NCBI GenBank assembly: GCA_903865895.1
Contig: CAIPLM010000130.1
Location: forward strand, 1 to 37,665
From: an uncultured Rhodospirillales bacterium
Lineage (GTDB): Bacteria > Pseudomonadota > Alphaproteobacteria > Acetobacterales > Acetobacteraceae
DNA length: 37,665 nucleotides
Direction of reading: 5' to 3'
Program-made: the position numbers and the translations under genes
Shown: piece after piece, positions 7,963 through 15,748 of the stretch
How positions within the stretch are numbered: position 1 is the first letter of the stretch
How the letters are laid out: every line of letters begins with the position of its first letter
Notes under the pieces: generated by a model
Databases searched by the model: none
Told to the model about the DNA's origin: nothing
What the model saw: only the letters and a program-made list of their open reading frames with translations

Positions 7963-9468
7963 ATGCGCATTTCGCCCTGGATGCTCGCGGGGGCAGTCTT
8001 CCTCGCCCCCTTTGCCCTCCATGCCCAACCCCTGCGCGTCGCCTTGGAGTTTGACCCGGCGCCGCTCGATCCAGCGACGGATGGCAGCTACACCAACCGC
8101 GTCGTCACCACGACCATGTGCGACAGCTTGATCGACCTCACGCCGGACCTGAAATTCGTCCCCGAGCTGGCGACGGGCTGGGAGTGGGCGGCGGATGGGC
8201 TTTCGCTCACCGTCAAGCTGCGTCCGGGCGTGACCTTCCATGACGGCACGGTGTTCGATGCCGCGGCGATGGTCGCCAATATCCAGCGCTACAAGACGTT
8301 GTCCTACTCCATCAGAAAAGCGGAGATGGCGGCGATCAACGGCGCCGAGGTGGTCGATCCGCTGACCATGCGGATCACCCTGAACCGCCCCTTCGCGCCG
8401 CTCATCGCCTTGCTGGCGAACCGGCCGGGCACGCCGTATTCGCCGAAGCTGATCGAGAAATCCCGCGAGGAGATCGCGGCGCACCCGGTCTGCGCCGGGC
8501 CGTTCGCCTTCAAGTCCCGCGTGGCGCAGGACAACATCACGCTGGAGCGTTATCCCGGCTATTGGAACGCGGCGGCGATCAAGCTGCCCGGCGTGGTGTT
8601 CCGCACCATCGTCGATTCCAATATCCGCAAGGTCGATCTCGCGGCCGGCGCGCTGGATATCGCGCAGCGCCTGTCACCCACCGATGTCGGCTCGGTGGCC
8701 GCCAATGCCAAGCTGAAGGTGTTCAAGGCCCCCTCGCTCGGCTTCGTGCCGATCGAGTTCAACGTCGGCAATGGCAAGGCCGCCGATACCCCGCTGGGGC
8801 GGGACCCGCGGGTGCGCCAGGCCTTCTCGCTGGCGATCGACCGTGCCGCTCTCAACCAGGTGGCGTTTGACGGGCAGTACGTGCCCTCCGCGCAGATGGA
8901 AGCCCCGGGCAGCACCTATTTTCACCCCGGCCACCCCGTGCCCGGCCGCGATATCGAGGCGGCGAAGAAGCTGCTCGCCGCCGCCGGCGTCAGCTCGGTC
9001 TCCTTCACCCTGCTCACCGGCACCGACCCGCTGGACGGCCAGGTGGCGCAGATCATCCAGGCGATGGTGAAGGACGCCGGCTTCGAGATGAAGATCACCG
9101 CGATGGATGCGGCCGCCCAGGTTTCCGCCACGCAATCCGGTAATTTCGAGGCTTCGATGCTGCTGTGGTCCGGCCGCGCCGACCCCGACGGCAATGCGCC
9201 GATCTGGCTCACCTGCAAGGGCTTCACCAACTGGGGCCGCTACTGCAACCCGAAGCTCGATGACCTCTTCACCGAGGCCGCCTCCAAGCAGACGGTGGCC
9301 GAGCGCGTGCCGGTCTACCGCCAGGCCACCGACATCTTCCTGGCCGACCAGCCGGATGTGGTGATCTATCACTGGTCGATGTTGTGGGGCCTTTCCTCCA
9401 AGGTCAGCGGCTTCGCCGGCCGGCCGGACGGGCTGTGGCGATCGGAGGGGCTCACGGTCACGCCGTGA
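7963..9468 (+). CDS. ABC transporter substrate-binding protein, family 5
   Basis: The product is about 501 residues. The ATG follows GGAG by 7 bases and gives a clean Sec signal peptide (MRISPWMLAGAVFLAPFALHA, cleavage after HAQ or HA). An earlier in-frame start would run through the AT-rich repeat and bury the signal peptide, so it is rejected. SBP_bac_5 landmarks are LRPGVTFHDGTVFDA near 90 and CAGPFAF near 180, with a C-terminal segment DPDGNAPIWLTCKGFTNWGRYCN typical of dipeptide-type binders. It has no permease or ATPase next to it, and is instead linked to a sugar kinase gene two bases downstream. It may serve one of the other importers in the window. Confidence 0.9.
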   Translation: MRISPWMLAGAVFLAPFALHAQPLRVALEFDPAPLDPATDGSYTNRVVTTTMCDSLIDLTPDLKFVPELATGWEWAADGLSLTVKLRPGVTFHDGTVFDAAAMVANIQRYKTLSYSIRKAEMAAINGAEVVDPLTMRITLNRPFAPLIALLANRPGTPYSPKLIEKSREEIAAHPVCAGPFAFKSRVAQDNITLERYPGYWNAAAIKLPGVVFRTIVDSNIRKVDLAAGALDIAQRLSPTDVGSVAANAKLKVFKAPSLGFVPIEFNVGNGKAADTPLGRDPRVRQAFSLAIDRAALNQVAFDGQYVPSAQMEAPGSTYFHPGHPVPGRDIEAAKKLLAAAGVSSVSFTLLTGTDPLDGQVAQIIQAMVKDAGFEMKITAMDAAAQVSATQSGNFEASMLLWSGRADPDGNAPIWLTCKGFTNWGRYCNPKLDDLFTEAASKQTVAERVPVYRQATDIFLADQPDVVIYHWSMLWGLSSKVSGFAGRPDGLWRSEGLTVTP

Positions 9469-9469
9469 G

Positions 9470-10366
9470 ATGAAGGGCGGTGCGGCCGAGCTTTTCGTGC
9501 TCGGCAACGCCTCCATCGACGTGACGCTGAACGTGCCCCGGCTGCCGGCGCCGGGCGAAACCCTGATGGCGCGCGGCATTGTCAGGGCGCCCGGCGGCAA
9601 GGGCCTCAACCAGGCCGTTGTCGCCGCTCGCGCCGGGGCCCGGGTGCGGTTCTGCGCCCCGGTGGGGCGGGAGCCGGAGGTGGCGCTGCTACATGCCGCC
9701 ATGGCGCGCGAACCCTTCGCCGATCTGCGCCTGATCCTCGCCGAACAGCCGACCGACCTCTCTACGCTCATCGTCGCCGAGGGCGGCGAGAACTGCATCA
9801 TCAGCACTGGGGACTGCGCCGAGGCGCTGACCCCCTACATCGCGAAAACCTTCGCTCGCCCGTTACGCGCTCAGGATTGGCTGCTGGTGCAGGGCAACCT
9901 CTCCGAGGCCGCCACCTGGGCCGCGCTGTCGCTCGCGCGCAACGTGGTGTTCAACACCGCGCCGATCCGCTGGATCTCGCGGCGCATCCTCGCCGCATCA
10001 ACCGTGGTGGTGGCCAACCAGGTGGAGGCGGCGGAGATTACTGGCCTCACTGATCCGCACGAAGCCGTGGCCGCGCTCGGCGGGACGATCGGCATCGTGA
10101 CGCTGGGCGCCGCCGGCTGCCTGCTGGCCGAGGGTGGCCGCACCCGCCACATCCCTGCCCCCGCGGTCACCGCGGTGGATACCACCGGGGCCGGCGATGC
10201 ATTTTGTGGCACGCTGGCCGCAGCGCTGGCCACCGGCGTTCCCATCGACATTGCCATCGCGGACGCCCAACAGGCCGCCGCCCTCTCCGTCACCCGTCCG
10301 GGCTGCTACGGCGCCCTGCCCAGCGCCGCCGAACTGCAATCGCTCATCCAAGGAGCCGTCCCATGA
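9470..10366 (+). CDS. PfkB-family carbohydrate kinase (ribokinase-like)
   Basis: The 298-residue product has both PfkB signatures. Near the N-terminus are GNASIDVTLNVPRLPAPGE and the Gly-Gly motif APGGKGLNQA. Near the C-terminus is DTTGAGDAF, whose last Asp (about residue 243) is the catalytic base. Length and motifs fit ribokinase-like sugar kinases using ATP. The sugar is not predictable. The ATG starts one base after the binding-protein stop, and its own TGA overlaps the ATG of the second aldolase (ATGA). A kinase directly coupled to a class II aldolase suggests phosphorylation followed by aldol cleavage of an imported compound. Confidence 0.88.
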   Translation: MKGGAAELFVLGNASIDVTLNVPRLPAPGETLMARGIVRAPGGKGLNQAVVAARAGARVRFCAPVGREPEVALLHAAMAREPFADLRLILAEQPTDLSTLIVAEGGENCIISTGDCAEALTPYIAKTFARPLRAQDWLLVQGNLSEAATWAALSLARNVVFNTAPIRWISRRILAASTVVVANQVEAAEITGLTDPHEAVAALGGTIGIVTLGAAGCLLAEGGRTRHIPAPAVTAVDTTGAGDAFCGTLAAALATGVPIDIAIADAQQAAALSVTRPGCYGALPSAAELQSLIQGAVP

Positions 10367-11136
10367 CCGCCATCGTGCAATCCCTCACCAACAGCGAAGC
10401 CGAAGCCGAGGAGTGGCAGCTCCGCTGCGACATGGCCGCCGTTTTCCGTATCTCCGCCCGGCTCGGCTGGAACGAGCAGATCGGCAACCACAACTCGCTG
10501 ATGCTGCCGCAGCGCACACCGGACGAGAAGCCGACCTTCCTGATCAATGCGCGCGGCTGGCGCTTCGAGGAGCTGACGGCCTCTAACCTCATCGTCTGCG
10601 ATCTCGACGGCAACGTGCTCCGCGGCAAGGGCGAACTGCGCAAGGTCGCCTTCCACATCCATGCCCGCATCCACGTGCGCAACCCCGCCGCCACCTGCGT
10701 GCTGCATGTGCATCCGCAGTACCTCACCGCGCTGTCGATGCTGCAGAACCCCGAGATGGCGCTGGCCCACCACAACAACCTCGTGCTGAACGACCGCGTG
10801 GTGATCGACGTGCTGGGCGACGAGCCGGTCGCCGACAACTCCGAAGGCGACCGCATCGCCGACCTGATGGGCAACAAGACCATCATGATCATGGCGAGCC
10901 ACGGCGTCACCGTCGTCGGCCCCACCGTGCATGACGCGTTCGACGAGTTGTTCGGCGCCGAGCGCACCACGATGTACCAGATCACCGCCATGTCCACCGG
11001 CCAGCCGCTGCGCCGCCTGCCGGAGCGCCTGCGCCGCCACAACCACGGCCCCCGCAGCAGCCACGCCGATGCCCGCCTGCATCTCGACGCCTGGCGCCGC
11101 ATCCTCGACAAGCAGGAGCCGGACTATGCAAGCTGA
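10363..11136 (+). CDS. Class II aldolase/adducin family protein, copy 2
   Basis: The 257-residue product is collinear with the copy at 6841, including HVHP, the SEGDRIA segment and the final His-Gly (ASHGVTVVG). The start is chosen by AAGGAG, the ATGA overlap with the kinase, and identity to copy 1; longer in-frame reading into the kinase is spurious. The differences cluster after residue 120 (the segment QNPEMALAHHNNL and the loop VLGDEPVADN) and at the C-terminus, which could reflect different substrates. Stop and start of the following transglutaminase-like gene overlap by 11 bases. Confidence 0.88.
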   Translation: MTAIVQSLTNSEAEAEEWQLRCDMAAVFRISARLGWNEQIGNHNSLMLPQRTPDEKPTFLINARGWRFEELTASNLIVCDLDGNVLRGKGELRKVAFHIHARIHVRNPAATCVLHVHPQYLTALSMLQNPEMALAHHNNLVLNDRVVIDVLGDEPVADNSEGDRIADLMGNKTIMIMASHGVTVVGPTVHDAFDELFGAERTTMYQITAMSTGQPLRRLPERLRRHNHGPRSSHADARLHLDAWRRILDKQEPDYAS

Positions 11137-11719
11137 TCCCCAGGACTTCCTCGCCGCGAGCCGGGTGATCGACTTCGATCACCCGGCCGTCGCCGCCAAG
11201 GCCGCCGAACTGCGCGGCACGAGCGACGACCCGGTGGCAATCACCGCCGCCTGCTTCGCCTTCGTGCGCGATGCCATCCCGCATTCCGTGGACATCCAGG
11301 CCGAGGTGGTGCCCTGCACCGCCTCCGAGGTGCTGGCGGCCGGCACCGGCTATTGCTACGCCAAGAGCCACCTGCTGGCCGCCCTGCTGCGCGCCAACGA
11401 GATCCCGACCGCCCTGGTCTACCAGCGCCTCTCGCTCGACGACATCGGCCCGCCCTTCATCCTGCACGGGCTCAACGCCGTGCATTTGCCCGGCATCGGC
11501 TGGCACCGCATCGACGCCCGCGGCAACAAGCCAGGACTCGAGACGGTGTTCGACCCCACCCACGAGTCGCTCGCCTACCCGCCCAAGCTACCGGGCGAGG
11601 CAACGCTGCCCGGCCTCTACGCGGACCCTCTCCCGGTGGTCGAAGCCGCACTCACCGACGCGCCGGGCTGGCGGACAGTGATCGAGCGGCGGCCGGATAT
11701 CGAGCCGCAGACCCTGTAA
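11126..11719 (+). CDS. Transglutaminase-like cysteine enzyme
   Basis: The product is 197 residues. The core transglutaminase fold is indicated by the Cys in GTGYCYAKS (about 77), the His in LHGLNAVH (about 114) and the Asp in GWHRIDARG (about 130), in the correct order and spacing for the catalytic triad. Prokaryotic members act as proteases or amidases more often than as cross-linkers. There is no signal peptide, so it acts in the cytoplasm. The ATG lies inside the end of the aldolase gene, an 11-base overlap that implies a shared transcript and coupled translation. It could hydrolyse an amide or peptide bond in the compound handled by this locus, but that is inference. Confidence 0.82.
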   Translation: MQADPQDFLAASRVIDFDHPAVAAKAAELRGTSDDPVAITAACFAFVRDAIPHSVDIQAEVVPCTASEVLAAGTGYCYAKSHLLAALLRANEIPTALVYQRLSLDDIGPPFILHGLNAVHLPGIGWHRIDARGNKPGLETVFDPTHESLAYPPKLPGEATLPGLYADPLPVVEAALTDAPGWRTVIERRPDIEPQTL

Positions 11720-11758
11720 GGCCCGACTCAGCTCTGAGGATTTATTTCGACCCGACCA

Positions 11759-12733
11759 TTAATAGCCTCGCGACAGGTCCACTAGGTGCGGCATCGGTTC
11801 CCCGGCGCGTATGGCGCGAACGTTCTCCCACAGGATGTCGAAACTGTCGGGATTGTAGGTAATCGGGTCGTCCACCGAGACATGCGGCGAAATCACCAGG
11901 TTCTTCGTCGTCCAGATGCGATGACCACGCGGGATTGGCTCGGGGGTGAAGACGTCGAGCACCGCGCCGCCGAGATGGCCGGCATCGAGCAGGTCGCACA
12001 GCGCCTCCTGGTCGATCAGCGCGCCGCGGCCGATATTGATTACCCCCGCCCCCTTGGACAGCAGCGCGAGGCGCGCCCGCGTGATGAGGCCATGAGTCGC
12101 CTCGGTGAGCGGGCAGGCCAAGATCAGGAAGTCAGTCTCCGGCAACACGGTATCGAGATCGCCGACGGCGACCACGCGGTCGAAATCGGGGTGGGGGGTG
12201 GCATTGGTGCGTACGCCGGTGGCGATGGCGCCGAACATGCGCGCCGCCCGCCCGGCTGGTGAGCCCATGTCCCCCGTGCCCACGACCGTAACGCGGCGGC
12301 CGCGGATGGAGGAGGAGAACAGCATCTGCCACACGTGGTCGCGCTGCTGGGCCAGCATTTCCGGCACTCGTGCGTTCAGCATAAGCAACGCCATCGCGGC
12401 GTATTCACCGGCCTTGCGGCTGTGGACGCCACTGTTGTTGAGGACAGCAACGCCCGGCGGTAGGTTGGAGAAGGGCCGCAGCTTGTCGACACCCGCGGAG
12501 AGCAGGAAAATCATTTTCAGGTTCGGCGCTGTGCAGGGGAAGCGCCCGTAGAGCGTGGAAGTCTGCGCGAGCAGCACGTCGGCCCAGGCGACGCCCTCAG
12601 CAAACTCCTCGGAGCTGCGGCCGAAGCGGATCTCGTGGCCGCTTTCCCCTGCCCGCGCCGCCGCCTCGTCCCATTGGGCCTGCGTCAAGTCGAAAAGATT
12701 GTCGCCGGGGTCGTTCATCGCGAGGAAACGCAT
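11759..12733 (-). CDS. D-2-hydroxyacid dehydrogenase
   Basis: The product is 324 residues from the ATG at 12733 (MRFLAMNDPG). AGGGA lies about 12 bases before it. A longer reading upstream would cross the divergent pseudouridine synthase gene and is rejected. The NAD-binding motif is VVGTGDMGSPAGR (GxGxxG). The catalytic residues are the Arg in NIGRGALID, the Glu in FTPEPIP and the His in ISPHVS. The family reduces 2-keto acids to D-2-hydroxy acids or runs in reverse. It is convergent with the transglutaminase-like gene, separated by 39 bases that hold only a weak 5-bp hairpin and a T-rich stretch. Confidence 0.9.
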   Translation of the reverse strand: MRFLAMNDPGDNLFDLTQAQWDEAAARAGESGHEIRFGRSSEEFAEGVAWADVLLAQTSTLYGRFPCTAPNLKMIFLLSAGVDKLRPFSNLPPGVAVLNNSGVHSRKAGEYAAMALLMLNARVPEMLAQQRDHVWQMLFSSSIRGRRVTVVGTGDMGSPAGRAARMFGAIATGVRTNATPHPDFDRVVAVGDLDTVLPETDFLILACPLTEATHGLITRARLALLSKGAGVINIGRGALIDQEALCDLLDAGHLGGAVLDVFTPEPIPRGHRIWTTKNLVISPHVSVDDPITYNPDSFDILWENVRAIRAGEPMPHLVDLSRGY

Positions 12734-12802
12734 GGCGGTGTATGTCCCTGCTTGTGATGACCATGGCTTCCGCCGCAGCGCGCTGCCTGTCAACCTGGAG
12801 CT

Positions 12803-13438
12803 ATGGAAATTCCGGTTCTTTTCCGCGATCAGCGCTTCGTCGTGCTCGACAAACCGGCCGGCCTCAAGGTGCATGCCGGGCCGGGCGGCGGGCCGAGCGT
12901 AGAGGATTGGTTCCCGCACCTCTCCCGCCGCAAGGATGGACCCTGGCTCGCCCATCGCCTGGATGCGGACACCGCGGGCTGCCTGGTGGTGGCGTTGCGA
13001 AAATCGGCGCTTTTGGCGGCGCAGGCCGAGTTTGGCGCTGGTCGGGCGGAAAAGACCTATTGGGCGGTCGTGGATGGCGGGCCACAGGCGACGGCCGGGG
13101 TGGTTGACCTGCCGCTGCGCCGGGTGAGCAATGCCGCAGGCTGGCGCATGGAAGGCGGGCCGGGCGGCGATGCGGCAGTGACGGAATGGCGGGTGCGCGG
13201 ACAGGCCAAGGGGATGTCCTGGCTCGAACTGAAGCCGCGCTCCGGGCGCACACATCAGGTGCGCGCCCATTGCGCCGCGCTGGGCTGCCCAATCCGGGGT
13301 GACGCGGTTTACGGCGCCGGCGGAGGCAGGCTGATGCTGCTGGCACGCGCCATTCACCTGCCGCTCGATCCGCCCCTTTCCGCTGAGGCGCCGGTGCCAC
13401 CACATATGCGCGGTGCGCTGGCACAACTCGGGGGCTGA
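12803..13438 (+). CDS. RNA pseudouridine synthase, RluA family
   Basis: The 211-residue product lacks an S4 domain and begins directly with the catalytic domain (VVLDKPAGLKVHAG). The signature HRLDADTAG has the catalytic Asp at about residue 54. The RSGRTHQVRAH motif near 150 and the segment HCAALGCPIRGDAVYG complete the family pattern. It converts specific uridines of rRNA or tRNA to pseudouridine; the target is unclear without close homologues. It is divergent from the dehydrogenase, with 69 bases between starts. Its Shine-Dalgarno (GGAG) is very close to the ATG. Confidence 0.9.
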   Translation: MEIPVLFRDQRFVVLDKPAGLKVHAGPGGGPSVEDWFPHLSRRKDGPWLAHRLDADTAGCLVVALRKSALLAAQAEFGAGRAEKTYWAVVDGGPQATAGVVDLPLRRVSNAAGWRMEGGPGGDAAVTEWRVRGQAKGMSWLELKPRSGRTHQVRAHCAALGCPIRGDAVYGAGGGRLMLLARAIHLPLDPPLSAEAPVPPHMRGALAQLGG

Positions 13439-13461
13439 ACCCCGATAGCAGCAGTTTGGTT

Positions 13462-13833
13462 TTACTGCGTGGTGACAGCGCCCGGCGCAGGGGTCTTCGC
13501 CTTCTGGCGGTTGATCGTTCGGCTGTTCTGGTTGAGTTCGGTGTTCAGCTTACGGGTCTGATTTTTGGTGAGCTGGCCATTGGGGTCACGCGCCTCCATT
13601 TTCGTCGCTTGATTGGCCACGTGATTGTCAACCTTGGTATCGTGGTTGATCTGCTTCTGGTTCAATGTCCCGGCGGCAGCACCCTGGTTGATGCGCTGTT
13701 GCTGGTTGTTGAGCCGCTTGTTAACCTCGGAAGAGCCATTTGGCGCGGGGGTGGCAGGCGCAGTCTGCGCCATCGCCAGTACCGGCACCGCGGCAAAGGC
13801 AGCAGCGAGAAGAAGTGCGGGAAGGCGGGTCAT
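13462..13833 (-). CDS. Small secreted N/Q-rich protein of unknown function
   Basis: The 123-residue product has a clear signal peptide (hydrophobic residues 5-20, cleavage near AMAQ). The mature part is highly polar and very rich in Asn, Gln and Lys. It holds two related stretches, NNQQQRINQGAAAGTLNQKQ and then a segment built on DPNGQLTKNQTRKLNTELNQ. Both read as helical turns of the pattern R-I-x-x-G-x-x-x-G-x-L-T seen in many small proteobacterial periplasmic proteins of unknown role. GGAG precedes the ATG by 8 bases. It is convergent with the pseudouridine synthase gene. No function is proposed. Confidence 0.7.
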   Translation of the reverse strand: MTRLPALLLAAAFAAVPVLAMAQTAPATPAPNGSSEVNKRLNNQQQRINQGAAAGTLNQKQINHDTKVDNHVANQATKMEARDPNGQLTKNQTRKLNTELNQNSRTINRQKAKTPAPGAVTTQ

Positions 13834-13922
13834 TTAATGGACTCCGAACGAGGACGATACCCGCTCAATACGTCATGCCCCGCCGCGTCGTCACCTGCCG
13901 AGGGCAACAATACTCGGGGAAT

Positions 13923-13939
13923 GACATTGATATAATGTC
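13923..13939. promoter_or_regulatory. Candidate operator (inverted repeat)
   Basis: GACATT and AATGTC are perfect inverted arms around GATAT. The site lies 90 bases before the start of the N/Q-rich protein gene and 15 bases after the stop of the methyltransferase gene. It also contains TATAAT on the plus strand. Binding by a dimeric repressor is plausible but no regulator is identified. Confidence 0.35.
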
Positions 13940-13953
13940 CCTAAAGGGATCAG

Positions 13954-14661
13954 TTAATGTTGTGAGGCGATCAGCGCTGAGGCGGCGACCGCCTCGTGCA
14001 GCATGCCTTGCGGAGCAGCGTCGGCAAACCACGCGGCCGGTTCTGCGACCAAATTATCTGCTCGCGCGCCGAGCCGGGCGCGCGAGGCGGAGGACATCAA
14101 GAGCACCCGAACGGTCAGCGTCGGCAGGCTGAGCAAAGTTCCCGCATAGACGGTCACCTGTTCCAGCACGGGAAACGGCCAGTCGAGCAGGATGGCGCCG
14201 TCGTCGCACAGCCAGGCGTTGTCGGGCAGGGCCGGGTGGTCGTCATCGAACAGCACGATCGCGCCGCCCGCCGCCACTACGGTATCGAGGCGGCGCAGCG
14301 TGTCCGCGCGGTCCATCCAATGGAGTGAGCGGCCCATGGTAACGAGGTTGAAGCGGTCCAACTCCGGCGAGAGGGTGGCGGAGCCGCCCTGTCGCCAGGT
14401 TACATTGGCCCGCGTGGCCGCCGCAGCGAGCATTTCGGGCTCCGGCTCCAGCGCCAGCACGTGGCCGGCCAGTCGCGCGAAGGCGCTGGCGAGCGGGCCG
14501 GAACCGCAGCCGGGATCGAGCATTTGGTCGGAGAATTGTAGCCTGAACAGCGCCGCGATACGGGCGATCAGCTACGCAGGATAGGGCGGCCGGCCGGCCA
14601 GATAGTGGGCAGTGGCGATGCGGAAGCGCCTTGCGTTGAATGCGGCCTGTTCCGGGCGCAT
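13954..14661 (-). pseudogene. Class I SAM-dependent methyltransferase interrupted by an in-frame TAG
   Basis: From ATG at 14661 the minus strand reads an unbroken frame of 236 codons except for TAG at 14572-14574 (codon 30). Before the stop the sequence is typical of the family N-terminus (FNARRFRIATAHYLAGRPPYPA). After it comes LIARIAALF, then motif I in LDPGCGSGP and the GRSLHWMDR region. The stop stands where relatives usually have Glu (YPAEL), so a single GAG to TAG change explains it. Internal initiation at the ATG at 14523 would give a protein starting inside motif I and lacking the N-terminal helices, probably not functional. The ATG follows the upstream dehydrogenase stop by 3 bases, so the two were co-transcribed. 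Confidence 0.75.
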
Positions 14662-14664
14662 CGC

Positions 14665-15666
14665 TCAGGGCATGTCTGGGATGATCACGTTCTGCGGCGT
14701 GCCGTGGATGAGCGCAGCGGCCATGGTCTCGGCCGATTTCCGCCGGATGTCCTCCCAGGCCTCCGGGCTGTGGAAGGCGGAATGCGGGGTGACGATCAGC
14801 CGCCCGGCCAGCCATGGCTCGCGCGCCCGGTAGGCGCGCAGCAGGGCGGGCAGCGGCTCGGCGGGTGGTTCGACCTGCAGCACGTCGAGCCCGGCCCCGG
14901 CGATATGGCCCTCGCGCAGCAGGGCATCGAGCGCATCGATATCCAGGATCGGGCCGCGGGCGGTGTTCACCACCACGGCGCCATAGGGCAGCACGGATAG
15001 TTCCGCGAGCCCGAGCATGCCCCGCGTCTCCGGCGTGTTTGGCGCATGGATCGACAGCACGTCGGCCTTCAGCAGCAGGGCTTGCAGGGTTTTCGCCCGG
15101 CCGATGCCAAGGGCGAGTTCGCTGCCGTTGGGACGATGCGGGTCGTAGAAGATGACGTTGAAGCCGAAGGTCTTGGCCCGCAGCGCCACCGCGCTGCCGA
15201 TGCGGCCGAGGCCGATGATGCCGAAAGTCTGCGCGCTGCTGCGCCGCACCAGCGGCGTGTCGATTGCCTTCCAGCCCGGCTCCGGGCCGCGCTGGAGGTC
15301 ATGGTGCAGCGCGATGCCACGGCGCAGCGCCAGCACCAGGGCCATCGCGTGGTCCGCCACCTCGGTGGTGCCGTAATCCGGCACGTTGCACACCATGATG
15401 CCACGGGCCGCCGCCGCCACCCGGTCCACGCCGTCATAGCCGACGCCCATGCGCACGATCACCCGCAGGCGCGGAAAGCGGGCGATATCGGCGGCGGTGA
15501 CGCGCATCCCATGGACGCATAGCCCCTCGGCCTCGGCGCAGTCGGCCTCCGCGAGGTCAGCCATGGCGCTGACCCCGGCGATTCGGAGCGTGGCCTTGCG
15601 GCCGTAGACCTCGCGCTCCACCCAGTCATTCTCGTAGAGGCGTTCAGGATACAGGATGGTGGTCAT
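14665..15666 (-). CDS. D-2-hydroxyacid dehydrogenase, CtBP-like
   Basis: The product is 333 residues from ATG at 15666 (MTTILYPERL). An ATG 45 bases upstream is possible but adds a basic, non-conserved stretch. The NAD motif is IGLGRIGSAVALRA. The catalytic Arg lies in NTARGPILD, the Glu in LQVEPPAEP and the His in TPHSAFHSPEAW. The last motif, with an aromatic and Ser-rich continuation and the ending NVI, resembles the bacterial group annotated as C-terminal-binding-protein-like dehydrogenases. The likely reaction is NAD(P)-dependent interconversion of a 2-keto acid and a D-2-hydroxy acid. It is divergent from a ThDP enzyme that could make or use 2-keto acids. Confidence 0.9.
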   Translation of the reverse strand: MTTILYPERLYENDWVEREVYGRKATLRIAGVSAMADLAEADCAEAEGLCVHGMRVTAADIARFPRLRVIVRMGVGYDGVDRVAAAARGIMVCNVPDYGTTEVADHAMALVLALRRGIALHHDLQRGPEPGWKAIDTPLVRRSSAQTFGIIGLGRIGSAVALRAKTFGFNVIFYDPHRPNGSELALGIGRAKTLQALLLKADVLSIHAPNTPETRGMLGLAELSVLPYGAVVVNTARGPILDIDALDALLREGHIAGAGLDVLQVEPPAEPLPALLRAYRAREPWLAGRLIVTPHSAFHSPEAWEDIRRKSAETMAAALIHGTPQNVIIPDMP

Positions 15667-15728
15667 GGCTGCGGCGCGGTCCCCCCGGGTTGCAACGGCT
15701 CTCCGAGCCATGCAGTTTCATGCTTTGC

Positions 15729-15737
15729 GTATACAAG
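15729..15737. promoter_or_regulatory. Candidate GntR-type half site in divergent region
   Basis: GTATACAAG lies 12 bases before the ThDP-enzyme start, in the 82-base divergent intergenic region. It equals one half of the TTGTATACAA-like palindrome bound by many FCD-type GntR regulators. The other half (TTTGC) is degenerate. No GntR gene is in the window. Confidence 0.25.
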
Positions 15738-15748
15738 AGGGGTTCGGA

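Noticed and set aside
11727-11748. Possible terminator between the transglutaminase-like gene and the convergent dehydrogenase
   Set aside because: The stem CTCAG/CTGAG is only 5 bp with a 2-base loop and the T-rich tail is interrupted; too weak to list.
11759-13426. A 555-residue version of the D-2-hydroxyacid dehydrogenase
   Set aside because: The extra 231 N-terminal residues run antisense through the pseudouridine synthase gene and lack domain content; the ATG at 12733 gives a standard-length enzyme.
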